A DNA stretch of 64,000 nt from Metarhizium brunneum (Eukaryota; Ascomycota; Sordariomycetes; Hypocreales; Clavicipitaceae), in assembly GCF_013426205.1 (NCBI RefSeq), contig NC_089428.1, positions 2,728,001 to 2,792,000 on the forward strand. The letters run 5' to 3'. Position 1 is the first letter of the stretch; each line of letters opens with the position of its first letter. Position numbers and translations under genes: made by a program. Shown one piece after another: positions 25,813 through 38,279 of this stretch. Under the pieces are notes generated by a model. It saw nothing but the letters and a program-made list of their open reading frames with translations. It ran no database searches and was not told the DNA's origin.

Positions 25813-26709
25813 GGGAAGAAGCCCGGTGAGCATAAAGTAGTAGGTTAGGATGTGCTTCTTTGTTTCTAATACTATTTGCCCGTATTAAAGAAAAAAAGCG
25901 CTATAGTATTTGCCTAACCTGCTATATTATATTTATATACGGGAATATATAATAAACTCACCTTAGTAAACTCCCCTCACGTATTATTCTCGCTTCCCGG
26001 TGTTAATATTAATATTATTTGGGAAAGTATTAAAGTACAAGCACTGGTATTTTCTCTCTAAAAATAGTAGAAGGCTGCTACAATCCTTGTGTACACCAGA
26101 AAGTTTAATACGACTCAAGCAATATCACGCCAGCCTGGTATACAAAGTAATCGGCTAACTATAAATGCTATATATTAATGTAAATATACCTTGCCCACAG
26201 GGAACGACAATACTACTCGGCACACAATAATGTGTTACAGGCAGATCAATCGGCCTGGCTTAACTACATTAACATGTATCGCCCTGGTGCGGCCACAGCT
26301 ATAAGCATTGCTTGATGCTAAATAACAACAAAATTCGGCTGCAAGAGACTTTTGCAATCCTACTTCGTAAGCAAAAACTGCAATGCATGTCGTAACGTAG
26401 CGGCTACGCTGGTAATAGGTACAATTATCTAACCTTTTGTCGTGTTGGTATTAAGAGAGTATTGCTTGAGCACCAGCTACTAAGCCTTTATCAGCCTTGC
26501 AGGTATTATAGTTGGCTCTCTCAGGATGCAATAATAGTGTGTAAGCTTATATTTAATACCTGCTAGTTCGGGTTATACGCTTATAAGGGACACCGTGAGT
26601 AAGTAGTCATAAGAAAAATGTTACACTGATAACACGTTGCCATGAAGGCACGGGCCGAACCTTGAACCCGATAATAGTTGCACAAGAGCTCTGATCACGA
26701 GATCTAGAG

Positions 26710-26724
26710 TTAGGGTTAGGGTTA
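26710..26724 (+). repeat. short interstitial telomere-like TTAGGG motif
   Basis: Two exact TTAGGG hexamers followed by TTA. TTAGGG is the telomere repeat of most filamentous ascomycetes. The stretch is short enough to be chance in AT-rich DNA. Confidence 0.4.
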
Positions 26725-27157
26725 TATAATTAGCCTGCTTTATAACCTATAATACAGCTTATAGCTAGGTCGCAACACAATCCTTCAAGTTTTTTTATAA
26801 TTATTACTAGTTAGATTGTTAGTATTTAGCTTATAAGATAAATAAGTATTATTATACAGAAAATATATATAGCCTGGCAGAATTAACTTAGTGCTCTTAC
26901 AAGCTAATAAGTCTAGTTTTTATGTAATAGGCACGACGTGATTTATATATTCTATATAATTAAAAACCTTAACTATTTACGTGATAAAAAATTATCACGG
27001 ATACAAGTTATTTTTTGCCCCTGTATCCTACAATAAGCCTCGCTGTATTTTAAAATACACTGCGTATAATAGATACTAATAGGGCAAATACTAGCTTAAA
27101 TAACACAATATTAAACCCATGACTCAGAGCGGTTTCGGACAAGGATATGCACGCGCG

Positions 27158-27345
27158 TTATATTATGCATTAGGCTTTTCCAAGGCAATTTTAGATATTC
27201 TTACCACTTATAGCTATTTACAGTGCATAAATGCATAGATAGCAACAAGGATATTATATTATGCGTTAGGCATTTCCAAGGCAATTGTAGACATTTTTAC
27301 GACTCATGGCTATCTACAGTGCATAAATGCATAGATAGCGAGAAG
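27158..27345 (+). repeat. imperfect tandem duplication, 96-bp period
   Basis: The segment from 27158 is repeated with an offset of 96 bases starting at 27254. The copies share long identical blocks such as TTTCCAAGGCAATT and CAGTGCATAAATGCATAGATAG and differ mainly by transitions. Each copy carries an internal near-palindrome (TGCATAAATGCA). It lies about 200 bp upstream of the small secreted-protein gene. Confidence 0.8.
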
Positions 27346-27552
27346 GATAGCCTACATTTTATACGCAGCAAGTAGAGATTTAAAAGACAGTATATATCAG
27401 CTTAGGGCTCGGCTCTATATAAATAACTAGCCGACGCAAGACCTTCTCCGTTTAAGCTATTCAACTTATTTACTTCTCACTAAGATTACTGTCTTTTAGC
27501 TATATACCTTAAATCTCTTTTTAAAAAATACACACAAGTTACCTTAACAATT

Positions 27553-27930
27553 ATGAAAGCCGCTGCTATTATCCTCGCCTCCCTTATAGGAAATGCCCTT
27601 GCCGCACCGGCTGGCTCTAAGAGCAAAGCGCCGGCACCAGGCAGCAGCGACAACGAGAAGCCAAAGTCCAAATGTACCCCCCAAACCATCGATGAATACT
27701 GCCAAGTAATGCAGAATACAAGTAATGGTCTATTCGACAAACAATTCTGTCTAGATGCATTTAAGAGCTGCGGAAACCCGGCCTCTCTTGATGACGCTAA
27801 GTCTAAGAACTGCGCGGGCGACATAATGGCGGACAAGTATTTAGGGAGAGAACCACGCCCTGTCTCTGATTCTAAGAAAGAGGACGAGTCCACTAAGCAG
27901 CCCAACACGTCCACCCAAAACCGTCAATGA
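27553..27930 (+). CDS. small secreted cysteine-containing protein
   Basis: A 125-residue intronless frame with a clean signal peptide (MKAAAIILASLIGNALA, cleavage before AP). A Lys/Ser/Pro-rich spacer is followed by a region with five cysteines between about residues 46 and 85. The tail is charged and rich in Ser, Lys and Asp/Glu. I do not recognise a family; size, secretion and Cys content fit a candidate effector or cell-wall protein. The coding stretch is richer in G/C than the AT-rich DNA around it, which supports selection. After the TGA at 27928-27930 the same frame stays open for about 30 more codons with two further Cys residues, so the stop may be recent. Confidence 0.55.
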   Translation: MKAAAIILASLIGNALAAPAGSKSKAPAPGSSDNEKPKSKCTPQTIDEYCQVMQNTSNGLFDKQFCLDAFKSCGNPASLDDAKSKNCAGDIMADKYLGREPRPVSDSKKEDESTKQPNTSTQNRQ

Positions 27931-28479
27931 GGACTATGCAGCTATAAAGGCCAGGCCAAGCAATGCGCGAGCAAAAGTATTATTGGAAAGACTCTCACAA
28001 AAGCTCCTGTCGCCTAGTAGCTGTGAAGGCCACAAGGGGCCGGGCAATACCGAATAAGAGTGCTTAGCTAGTCTAGGCGAGAATTTACCTAGAACTGTTG
28101 GTAATGCGCTATAGCTATTATAATAGGCTAGACTAGACTGGAAGTGTAAAAATTGACTGAAAACGTTACAAACTTAGAGAAAAGTGCTTAAAAATGTTCA
28201 AGAATTCGTTACTCGTTTTGCTACCTAGGTAAAAGTAGTAGTTATCAACTTACCTGTGATCTGCTTGTAGAATGCCAAGCCGAATAGGCTAAAGATCTCC
28301 GCGTAACAGCCCTTAAGACCCAACAAAAATAGTACACTTATGCCGTGGATAACTACCCTTGAAGGCTTACCGACCTTTACGGAAACGAACTGAACTACGA
28401 TGCTGCTATCCATGACGAAATAAATAACTAGACGGGACTCCAAGTCCCCCGCCGTGATAATAAATAACTTCCCTACAAG

Positions 28480-29370
28480 ACACTTATAATTTCCTTCCTT
28501 GAACCAACAAAAAGACCTTGGAGCCTATTTGGCACCAGCTGACTAGCCAGACACAGTGAAAGAACAAACCCTCCTAAATAGTGCAAAAACTACTAGGACT
28601 ACCACGCACGATATGCCTGTAATAAATAAGCACGATATAAATGCTGCGGAACTATAAACCACGCTATTAACAGCTGTATAGCCCCTGAGTAGTGTGCCAA
28701 CTACCTTGGACTACATGCCGCGAACCTTACGGCATACCCGGCGCGGCTAAAGAAAGTTTATAGCTTACTTTATCGTCTCCCCAAAGAACAACAAGCACTG
28801 ATCAGACAAATAGGCTCCCGCCTTTTTCAACAACACCAGGCCGCACAGCAGCGACAGTAATCTCAGGCGGCACCTAGCGGCCAGCTAGCATCAGAGGTCA
28901 ACGCAGAACAACAGCGTGCTCCAGTGGAAGTTATAAAGCTGCCTCAGGAATATATTAACCCCTAAGCCCTAAATAATTTTATCGCCTACACCCTACTAGT
29001 TCTGCCAGCGTTATCCCTGATGCGCCCTGGGCCAGGGAACTTGGACCGGAACCGGCGTCGATATGTCCTCTGTCGATATTACCTAAGCGGCGCCGTGCTA
29101 ATACCAACCTGTCCTCTCCATAAGTTAGCGGCCAAGGATTCATAATTTTGGTAGGAAGACGCTGAAGGTCTTCCAAGCACATGTGGGCAAGATCTCACCG
29201 GCCCACGATTGCGCCCTGGTACTGGCCGACTCCGAAAGATATGACATTATCCTTCAAGAACCCTGGACAGAGGCAAAGAACACAAGATGTCTTACCAAGA
29301 CTTACCTAGCCTATAACACCTACCCACCCGTAGACAGCTGGGATAGTAATAATACGCGGCCGAGGGCCAG
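28480..29370 (+). mobile_element. truncated non-LTR (Tad/LINE-type) retrotransposon
   Basis: At 29156-29370 the plus frame encodes the start of an endonuclease/exonuclease/phosphatase-type domain, recognisable from FQAHVGKISPAHDCALVLAD, YDIILQEPWTE and TKTYLAYNTYPPVDSWD. That opening is typical of fungal LINE ORF2 proteins of the Tad group. Upstream, about 28780-29100 has a Gln-rich, stop-broken stretch (KEQQALIRQIGSRLFQQ) that may be the end of ORF1. Similarity stops abruptly near 29370, with no reverse transcriptase following, so the copy is truncated and dead. The left boundary is a guess. Confidence 0.55.
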
Positions 29371-31720
29371 GAGTATGCCTGGCTGGTGCAGAGTTGACTC
29401 TGTGGTGCTGCAGCTGCCGATGGTGGTGTTGCCAGTTTCGTTGTTTCTGCCAGTGCTGCTGTTGCGAGTGTTGACGGCGGTAGCGTGAATGGTCCTGGTC
29501 TGGGTTGTGATTGTGTCAGGTCAATAGTTGATCCTACTGCTCTAGTGTCTCTACAGTTCATGTACCGAGACACTCCGAGAGCTCCAAGGAGCAGTGCCAA
29601 GCGAGCCTGAGGAGAATGGATGCTCAGACTGCCGGCCTTGACGCGGCGTATGCAGTCGGTGGCGGCAGCAGAGCCGTCGCTGGGAACTGAGCGAGAGCAT
29701 CGCAGCTTCTGGGGAGGTGAGTCTCTGGCGATGTTGTTTAGTCCCACCATGGTTGGTTGCGGACCGGAGGTTCAAGAGTTGGCTTGAAGATATGGGCGGG
29801 TTGCACACGGGCAAGGAAATGCAAGAGGGCTCCTACTAACTCAAAGGCTCTGGCCACGGGCTCGCTTCGCACTCTGGCAATCTGTTCACAGTCTGGTTCG
29901 TCATGACTCATGTCTGACAAGGGTCAATCGCGAGAGAATAAGGCTTGAGCATGGCTGGAAGAGGGCACGGCTAATAAGCTAAACATCCAGAAGATCCCCT
30001 GCCGCAAGACCGACTCTTTCCCCCATGTTGAGAAGCTGCAGCGAGGGTTCGTAACCACCGAGACAATAGAAAGTTGCAGGTATAGACGTGATGTCTCCAA
30101 GCCCGGGTCCATGTTTTGCCAAGAGCTATCCAACGAACAACATGGGAACAAGAATTGCCGCCCTGTGAGTCATCACCCCGGACAAGACCAGTTGACCTCT
30201 TTATTGACATCGGGACGCTCAAGAGAGATGCATGCAAACGGACCGTGTTAATTGTCACACGGCACGATTGCTTGGCACAGCCTAGGCATAATACAGGACT
30301 TTTGATCATAGCGTGCCAAACAGTTGAGGAACACGAGGGTGTCGGGGGTTCCTGGATACAACAATAATCCATTTCTCGGTTAAGAGCTGGGGATTCAACA
30401 CCTTCGGCCCTATTCACACCCCTAGTAGCTTGGCTAGTTTTGCGCCTCGACTGTGGAAAGTTTTTGCAGTATTGTTTTATAGACGCTAAACCTAGGCTCC
30501 ACCCAGCTATTTTCACCGAGCGCAGTGTTATATAAACGCCCTTTGGGGGCGATGAATTACAAATTACGGATGTTACGGAAAACAACCAACCAAGACACGG
30601 AGGCTATGCATGTGAGTTGCTACCCCAAATTTATCATCGGCAATTGCCCACTCTTACGTGGCCCCGGCCTCATTCTACAGACCCCATCCGATATACCTCG
30701 GGACATGTTAATACGAACTCTATCCTGTATTGGAAGGCATCTAAGTGGTCAGATAAGGCTGGCTGCCAACCCACTTGAAACAAACCCTAGCCTTGTACGC
30801 GGCCCGGGGCGGCGACCATGGAATATTCCATGAGGAACTTATGGCACTGCATGGTACGTAGTGCATATTTTACTCCCCTACTTTCCACGCCATGAGGCCA
30901 AAAAAACCCCCGATGGACAAGGATACACTTGACCCTGGCCAACGGGTGCTTAAACTTTGGAAACTTGCTCGCGGCTAACTGCGTTCCTATTAGCTTTAGC
31001 TTCGAGGCTTTGACTCTAGACAACTTGCCCTAGTCTTTATACCCTGCCACGACTGCGGCGGGAATACTTGACCCCGCATAGTATGAGACTGTCTGGGTAA
31101 CGTCATCTACCATGTCATTTGCACCAGACTGTACATGCCAACTCTAATCAACGTGCCTTTATTTGGAGAGACAAAACTGCCGAGACGAAATAGTGCATCA
31201 TACACTGCCCGCAGGTGCCTTGCAGGCGTCGTTCGTCGAAGCCGTTGAGGATTTGTATCCCGAACATGACGGCGCGACCCAGTTTTGATCTACCAGTCTA
31301 ATATACCCTTGGACATATTACTACTCCGTAATCTCTGACCCATGCTTACCACCTGTATGGCCTGCTCTAATTTGGTCTAGTGTCCACATCACCGTTATCC
31401 AATGGGAGGAACTGGCATCGCATGGCACTGCTGGCCAAGTTCTTCTCGCCAAGTTTACAGCCACGCTCGTACAATGCAGTTGCCTATTGTACCAAGTGTT
31501 TTCCTGTGCTAGGCTCCTGAAATAGAGGCCGTGGAAAATATATAAAAGAAACCAGAGCACTAAAATCGCCCCAAGCTGGCGTGTACAAACCCATTAAACG
31601 CCAAGCCAGCTGTTCGCAAGACCATTCCTAGCCTGGTGGCTGAGCCGAATATTATTAACAAAGTATTGTTAATTTGGGGGCGACCGCTCTGCATGACCAG
31701 GCTCACCCCCGTCAGCCATA
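29371..31720. other. region without a supported gene
   Basis: Several frames of 100-200 codons overlap on both strands, but none shows a domain, signal peptide or consistent splice logic. Normal base composition returns here after the AT-rich island. Confidence 0.4.
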
Positions 31721-33739
31721 ATGGAGTGGTACCCAGAACAGCCGTCTTTGCCAACCTCTACACCCATTTTGGATGATATTAGTCTCTTCGTTGATGCCAT
31801 AAAATCCCTCCTTGATGAAAGTGATATAACCACGATTAGTATGCTTGCTAAGCGCCTGAGCCCTTTCAGGATCCATCCAGAGCAGGTCGTTGTCGGGAAT
31901 ACTGTGTCCGTCAAACCTGTACTGGTGCTTGAATGCGAACAGCGGCCATGGTGAGCTCCTCTTTTGAGAACAAACCCCCTCTTTTCCAACGACTCGACTA
32001 AGCGGCATGATATTGGGTAGCAACGAAACACAAGACCATATCGCACAGTCGTATTTGAGCCCAGAGGCGTCCTGGAATCCCTGCTCGGCACCTACGAAGC
32101 ATAGCAGCTGCCTTGTCCCAACTACAAGCTCAGCCCCATATGAGGTAGTTCCAAGTGCTGCTATCCCAAACGATATCATAGCCAATGGTATTGCTGGTGA
32201 AAATGAGAGCGGTATCGCGTATCCTCAAAGCAATAAGAGCACAGACTATGCCGAGGACATGGCATGTCAAATGCAAGGCCGCCCAATGAGGCAAGAAAGG
32301 GTTGCCGCTTCTGTCAACAACTTATTCCAGGTTTGCATCTAGCTGCAAAGTTCTATCCTGCATGGACATAGTTGACCAATATGGCCTTTTTATAGGCATG
32401 CATCCGTACTCCAGTGTCGACGAGGGACCACCGATCTGACGACAAAAGGATCTACAATGAGGTATCCCAGACGTCATCTCATAATAGTATGTACATTTAT
32501 TTGACACTCCACATCCAAACTAAACGAATATAAAGATTGGTTTATTATCCGCCGGGGGTGAGTTTGCTAAAGTATTGTACAGCACCAAATACCGGGACGG
32601 TTCCCTACGAAGAGAACAGGGATGGCGATGTGAGTGAAGATCCAAGGGATCGGCAATCTGAGATGATAGAGACGATACAGACCCTTCAGTCTACCAATCC
32701 TGAGGGCGATTTCATGATCATGGAGCTGACCAGGTCTTCGACTACTACTCTTGATGCGCAATACGGCGGACTTAATACGCGGCAAGCTAGAAAAGACAAC
32801 AAGGTGCGCCGCCGCAGGAGCAGTGCATCGTCCCGCGTCGTTTCGTCGGCAACCAGTTTCTGTAGCACTAGCCACTTCACCACCAACAACGGAGCAAATC
32901 CTGTTGCCGAGACGGCTGGTCTCTTGGTCGATACGCCTGCATTCAAGGCGATTTCTGCGGCCCGTACCAGCATTCGAACCGACTACTTCCGGTTCCTGGA
33001 GATCAACCTCGGACGCTGGGCCCAAGGCGGCTTGTGGCAAACCTCAGGGCCCTTGGATCAGACAGCAGGCATGAATATGTATGACAGCTTACAAGTATTA
33101 TATTTGCGTGTCTGTCGACTGGATATGCGGATAAGAGATGATGCGATCCGGAGCCGAGTAGCACTGGTTCTCCTCCATTTAAAGTATGAAGAAACATGTC
33201 GCCAATGGAATGCCCGATCATCTAGATATCCAAAACAAACATCAAGAGTTGGGAGGGGGAGTATTAGTTCTATAATCGATAGCATCCTTGAAAATGCCCA
33301 TCCCGAATGGACTACTGCCAACTCTCGACAGAAGGCTGAGCTACGAGCAAAGTTTCACGACCAAAAACGATTTGGGAAAAGATGGTGGATGCTGGTAGAC
33401 GTGTTGGGGCCCAGCATACTCATCATATGCTCATCAAGGTTTGCAGGAACCATGTATGGTTGTGCCCTTTTTTCACAGTGCTGCCCTGAAATGGAAGCAT
33501 ATACTAAACTAAACTACTACAGCAATAATACCACAGTCACCACAGATATGATTAAAGCCATAATACGCGCTATTCGAAATTCTAAGACGAGCCTGATGGC
33601 TGTTTTTGAGACGGTGAATCCGATCGCAGACAGCTTATTGCGCAATCAAGAATATGGAAGCCAGGATGTTGACCAACTGTTGAAGTCACTCAGATCCGTC
33701 CGCCTGGACTGGGTAGGGGGCGAGGATGATTTACTGTGA
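31721..33739 (+). CDS. conserved fungal protein of unknown function
   Basis: Proposed four-exon gene of 601 residues: 31721-31950, 32003-32330, 32396-32486 and 32583-33739. Introns were chosen so that frame is kept; the third has a good branch site (TTGCTAAAG) before TTGTACAG. The N-terminus is acidic (MEWYPEQP, ILDDISLFVDAIKSLLDE), the middle Ser/Thr-rich and low-complexity. The C-terminal 250 residues look globular, with LQVLYLRVCRLDMRIRDDAIR, HDQKRFGKRWWMLVDVLGP and ILIICSS. I associate this C-terminal pattern with uncharacterised ascomycete proteins but know no function. It flanks the ABC transporter gene tail-to-tail and may or may not belong to the cluster. The first exon and start are uncertain; exon 4 is the firm part. 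Confidence 0.5.
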
Positions 33740-34285
33740 AGGCGGAGTGTAGACCTTTTTTAAAATCACAATATAACATTGTGGACAGACAGCTTCCAAC
33801 TTGTAGGAATACCGTGTTGTGCCCAATCCATTCATCCCCAGTGTGGCTAACAACGCGACAGACCTAGACCTGTCGGATACAGCTGTTGACTTGGATAACC
33901 TTTGGGGTGGGGGCTTCCCTACTTATAAAAGAGCACCTGAGCAGAGTTTTTCATGTACTTTAGTCCATGCAAAGAGACATCAACATAGAAGGATAGCAAA
34001 GACTCAAGGCGACAAGATCGCTCCGCTCTGTCGGTCTATGTTCACGACGGCTCTCGGTCCGCCGGTCAAGGTTTGTCATGGAGTTAGGGTCCCTGGTCTG
34101 ATGGTTCAATCCCACCTATATAGTATATCTATAGCACTCTACAAGCCGTTTCGATTATTTGTAGGAACTGGACCAACAAGTCGGGTAGATTGCATCCAGA
34201 TCGCAGGGGTAGTTCGTTACTACGGCAAATCCTTGCGTATGCAATTATAGTACATAAAAGTGCGACGTCATCAACTTGCCAGATA
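33740..34285. other. intergenic between converging genes
   Basis: Should hold 3' UTRs of the unknown-function gene and the ABC transporter. A 143-codon frame at 33819-34250 starts at GTG and shows no family features. Confidence 0.4.
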
Positions 34286-37200
34286 CTATGCAAGACTCTG
34301 TATACTCACGAGCTCTGCATACTTGCCCGCCTTTTCAATTAACTGAGAATGTGTCCCGATCTCCACAACCTTGCCGTCATCAAAGACAAAGATAATATCA
34401 GCCTTCCGAATAGTGCTAAGGCGATGTGCGATAACAATAGTAGTTCTCCCTCTTGAAGCCTTATCAAGTGCCGCTTGAACAACCGTCTCCGATTCCGAAT
34501 CAAGAGCTGAAGTTGCTTCATCGAGAAGCAACACCCGTGGGTTTCGGAGAATGGCACGAGCGATTGCGACTCTCTGCTTCTGGCCACCAGACAGCAGCCC
34601 TCCTCTGACACCCACAAGAGTATTGAAACCATCAGGGAGGGACACAATAAAGTCATAGATGTTTGCCTCGCGACAGGCCGATTCAATAGCCTCGTCGGTA
34701 ACCTGACCATCTGGACATCCAAGCGAAATGTTGTCCTTGATGGTACCTTGATAGAGCGCTGGCTCTTGACTTACGAGGCCGAATTGGTTTCGATATTGTC
34801 GAATGTTGAGTTTGCGGATATCCCTTCCGTCGAATAAGACTGCTCCGGACTGGGGATCATAGAAGCGAGAAATCATCTTGAACGCAGTACTCTTGCCACA
34901 TCCAGACGTTCCAACGAAAGCGGCATACTGACCGGGATGTATTTTGATGTTGAGACCTTTTAATACAAGTCTCTGGTCTTGTTGCCCAGGATACGTAAAG
35001 TGTACGTCTTGAAACTCCAAAGAGCCTGCAACGTCCTTCACAGAGTCACCGGCGTCTGACCAAGGGTCAATCGTGGGCGTTTGATCGAGTAACTTCTTCA
35101 GCTTCTGCGTGGAAGCATAGGCCTTACCCATCTCTGGAGCATGAGCAAAAATCAACCCAATATTCTGGGCTCCAAAGAGGACAGCCATAAAGCACAAAAA
35201 AAACTGAAACATGTCGTATTCACGACGGGCTATTAGATTGCCTCCCCACCAAAAGCAAAGGGCATAGCAAAAAAAGAGAAAAGATTGGGAAGCAGCATAA
35301 AGCGCAGAAGGCTTGAGAATGAAGAGGATATTCTGGCGAAGCTGCGTCCGCACCAGCGTGCGATACTCCTCGAGCACATCCATCTCTCGTCCCAGCGCAG
35401 CAACAGTGCGCATGTCCGAGACAGCCTCTGCGGCATAGCTGGCAGATTCATCATATGAAGCTCTAGCACGCCGCTGAAATTTAGCTACCAGCCATACGTG
35501 CAGAAAACCACAGCCCACAAGAATCGGGAGAGTCGCGATGCAAACCAGGGAGAGTTTCCATCCAACGGCGATGGATAGCGAGCAGGCTGCGATGAGTGTT
35601 GTGATGGAAACAATCAAAGTTCCCAGAGTGGTGCCACTTAATCCGGCAATATGGGCTGCTTCTGTTGCCAGGAAGGAAGTCAAGTAGCCGGTTGTGTTCT
35701 GCTTGTTGTCAAAGAAGGACATGTCTTGCCTCAACATGGCTCGAAAGGCAGCATGTCGAATGCGACGTACGAGCCGCTCAGAGCTCTTTGCAAATGCCAA
35801 GTTTTGGGCCGCAAACGAGATGCCAAGAACAAAAGCTAGCATGACGTACATGGTACTCCAGAAATCAGATTCTTTTTCTATCCTGCCAGGCTCATTTGGT
35901 GGAATGGGTTGGGATAGGGTTGATATCTGCTTTGAGAAGAAGACAGCCGAAGAAGGGTTTCCAAGCCCACAAATAACAGATAGCATGCACCCGATTACCA
36001 TTAAACTCCATTGCGATTTGTTTATGGACAGAATGAAAGATAATAGCGCATATAAACTGTCGCGATTTGTCGGTCCGCCGAGGTCATCTCTGCTCAACCT
36101 GGAGGATTTGATCTCGTCATGAGATCCTGCAGTAGTTTCCTGCTTATACGAAGTCTGTTTTTCAAATCCCGCTGGGGACACTCTGGAATCTTGTTTTTCG
36201 TCAACACTTGATCCAACACTTTGAGCTTGAACTAGCTCCAGATAGGCCGCATTTTTATTCAGAAGTTCCTCATGAGTCCCCTGCTCCACAATGCGACCTT
36301 CAGACATAACCACAATATTATCCGCGTGTTTTATGGTCGACAAGCGATGGGCTATAATGATAGTAGTACGTCCTGTTGCGGCAACTTGCAACGCAGCCTT
36401 GACGGCTTGCTCAGACACACTATCCAGAGCAGAAGTTGCCTCATCAAGAAGTAGAACTATGGTCGAGTTAGTCCACGTTTTTTTGGGGTATATTTCCATT
36501 CAGCTTACTTTTGGGGTCCGATATTATCGCTCGTGCAATCGCAATTCGTTGTTTTTGGCCTCCAGAGAGAATAGAGCCACGCTGGCCGATATGCGTATCA
36601 TAACCCTTGTCAAGAGCGATAATAAAATCATGTGCAAAAGCCGCCTTTGCTGCACGAATAACGCGCTGTCTCTGAGAATCCTGGCTTTCATGTTCGAATG
36701 CTGTGCCAATTAAACCATGTCGAATATTTTGAAAGATGGTGGTCCCAAAGAGTCCGGGCTGTTGGCTGACCAGGGCCATCTGTGCTCGGAACCATTTCAA
36801 GTTTAGACTCCGTATATCATGACCGTCCAGACGTATCGTTCCTTGGACAGGGTCGTAGAACCGTTCAAGCAGGCCTATAATTGTGCTTTTTCCGGATCCT
36901 GACGCTCCAACTATGGCAGTGGTCTTCTTGGCTGGAATATCCAAACTCAAGTCGGCGATGACGGGTGCACCTGGTCTTGAGGGATAAATGTGATGGATAT
37001 GTTGGAAGCTTATGTGGCCAGAAACCTGATCCAAACTAATCCCGGAGCTTGCCATGGGATCAATGGGGGAGACACGATCTGTGGTGGCAAGGACCTTTCT
37101 CGAGGCAGCCGCTGCAGTAGTAAATGCTTGTACGTTTGGGGCAGCATTGCCCAAGGCAAACGCCCCAATTAGGACGGACATGAGGACGGTCAGAAGTTTT

Positions 37201-38279
37201 GACACTGGCAGCTCTCCTTGGATAAGCTGTTTGCTACCCTGCCAAAACGCGAGGGCATACCCGAGGATCATGACGATTTGCAGCCCTGCAATCATTAGTC
37301 CGGTGGCTGTCCTAGCACGAAAGCCGTAATGCTCTGCCTTTGCGAGGTGTGCATCATACTGTTTGGCCAAGTGATCCTGGTTTCCAAAGGCAGTGGTGCT
37401 GTGTATAAATGTCAAAACCTCTTCCACGAGGCTACCCCCTTCAGAATACGCAGCAAGCGACTTGATGGTATTCTTGACCATCAACCTCGTGGTTAGGGTA
37501 GTGGTAATGATCCAAGCAACAACGGTACAACACAACATAAGAGTGAGCTTCCAGCTATTGGCAAACCCAATCACAAACGCAGAAACAAACGTGGCAATGG
37601 CAGCCAAGGTCAGCCCTACTTTCTGGGAAATACCGTCCTGAATTAGACTCATATCGGCGGTAATGTGGGTTGTGATTTCACCAGCACCCGTATTATCAAA
37701 AAAGGCAATGTTTTGGCGTATACAACTTTGCAAGTAGCGCTCTCTGAATTTTACCGTCAGATGCTCCCCGAGGTAGGTGAAACCAACGGTGGATAGAAAA
37801 GTGACACAAAATTGCCCAATGCCTAGATACACAAAATACAGGACATAGGTTGTCATTTCGTCTCGAAACCGACTAGGCTGAACGGTATTATTAAAGAAGT
37901 CTTGGAAAGTGCCTTGCAAACCGCCAAAAATAATTGTCATGATTGGCAAGGCGGCCCCAGACGCCATGGCACAGACGGCTGCAACAATCATGATGAGGAT
38001 GTCATGGCGAGACGCATAGCGGTATAAATGGAAAATGCTCCCTCGATAAGTTGGCACTTGTGCTTGTCGCTCGAGCATTTCGGCATGATGTGGTGGGAGA
38101 TGTCCATATGGATTGCAACTGCTGCTCGTCTCTTTTGAGTCTTGTTCCATACGAAACTGGCCATTTTCGACAGTTGACGGCTGCTTTGCTGCTTCATTGG
38201 CCTGGTTTTGGGGTCGCTTACTGCCTCCAGAATAACTTTTGCTTGAACGCAACCCGGATAGAAATTGTAAAGCCCTCAT
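34286..38279 (-). CDS. ABCB-type full transporter (multidrug exporter)
   Basis: Complete TMD-NBD-TMD-NBD exporter of 1313 residues in two exons, 38279-36509 and 36456-34286, spliced inside Walker B of the first NBD (DPK|ILLLDEAT). The ATG at 38279 (MRALQFLSG) is the first proper start. NBD1 has Walker A GASGSGKST and signature LSGGQKQR; NBD2 has GTSGCGKST, LSGGQKQR and VLLLDEATSALDS, each followed by the H-loop (IAHRLST). Two sets of about six membrane spans are visible. The family pumps hydrophobic compounds out across the plasma membrane. Its place beside the destruxin-type genes and divergent pairing with the V-ATPase B gene suggest cyclic-depsipeptide efflux, which is inference. Confidence 0.93.

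Larger units (their letters stand above)
24300..28960. other. AT-rich, RIP-like degenerate island
   Basis: About 4.7 kb dominated by A/T, with very frequent TA dinucleotides and broken frames on both strands. It contains a stop-interrupted CAP pseudogene, a tandem duplication, a short telomere-like motif and, at its right edge, retrotransposon debris. This fits repeat-induced point mutation, which turns CpA into TpA in fungal repeats. 24300-25015 and 25813-27552 hold no gene I can support; 27931-28960 holds only decayed frames. Confidence 0.65.

Noticed and set aside
29292..29750. 152-codon minus-strand frame next to the LINE fragment
   Set aside because: Its end overlaps the retrotransposon sequence on the other strand and its composition is Ser/Ala/Pro low-complexity; no family is recognised.
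29971..30585. 204-codon minus-strand frame
   Set aside because: No recognisable domain or hydrophobic pattern, and competing frames exist on the other strand.
31669..32185. Minus-strand frames of 140-157 codons
   Set aside because: They are antisense shadows of exons 1 and 2 of the plus-strand unknown-function gene, whose frames join through plausible introns.
33819..34250. 143-codon plus-strand frame starting at GTG
   Set aside because: No ATG start, no family and no splice link to the upstream gene.
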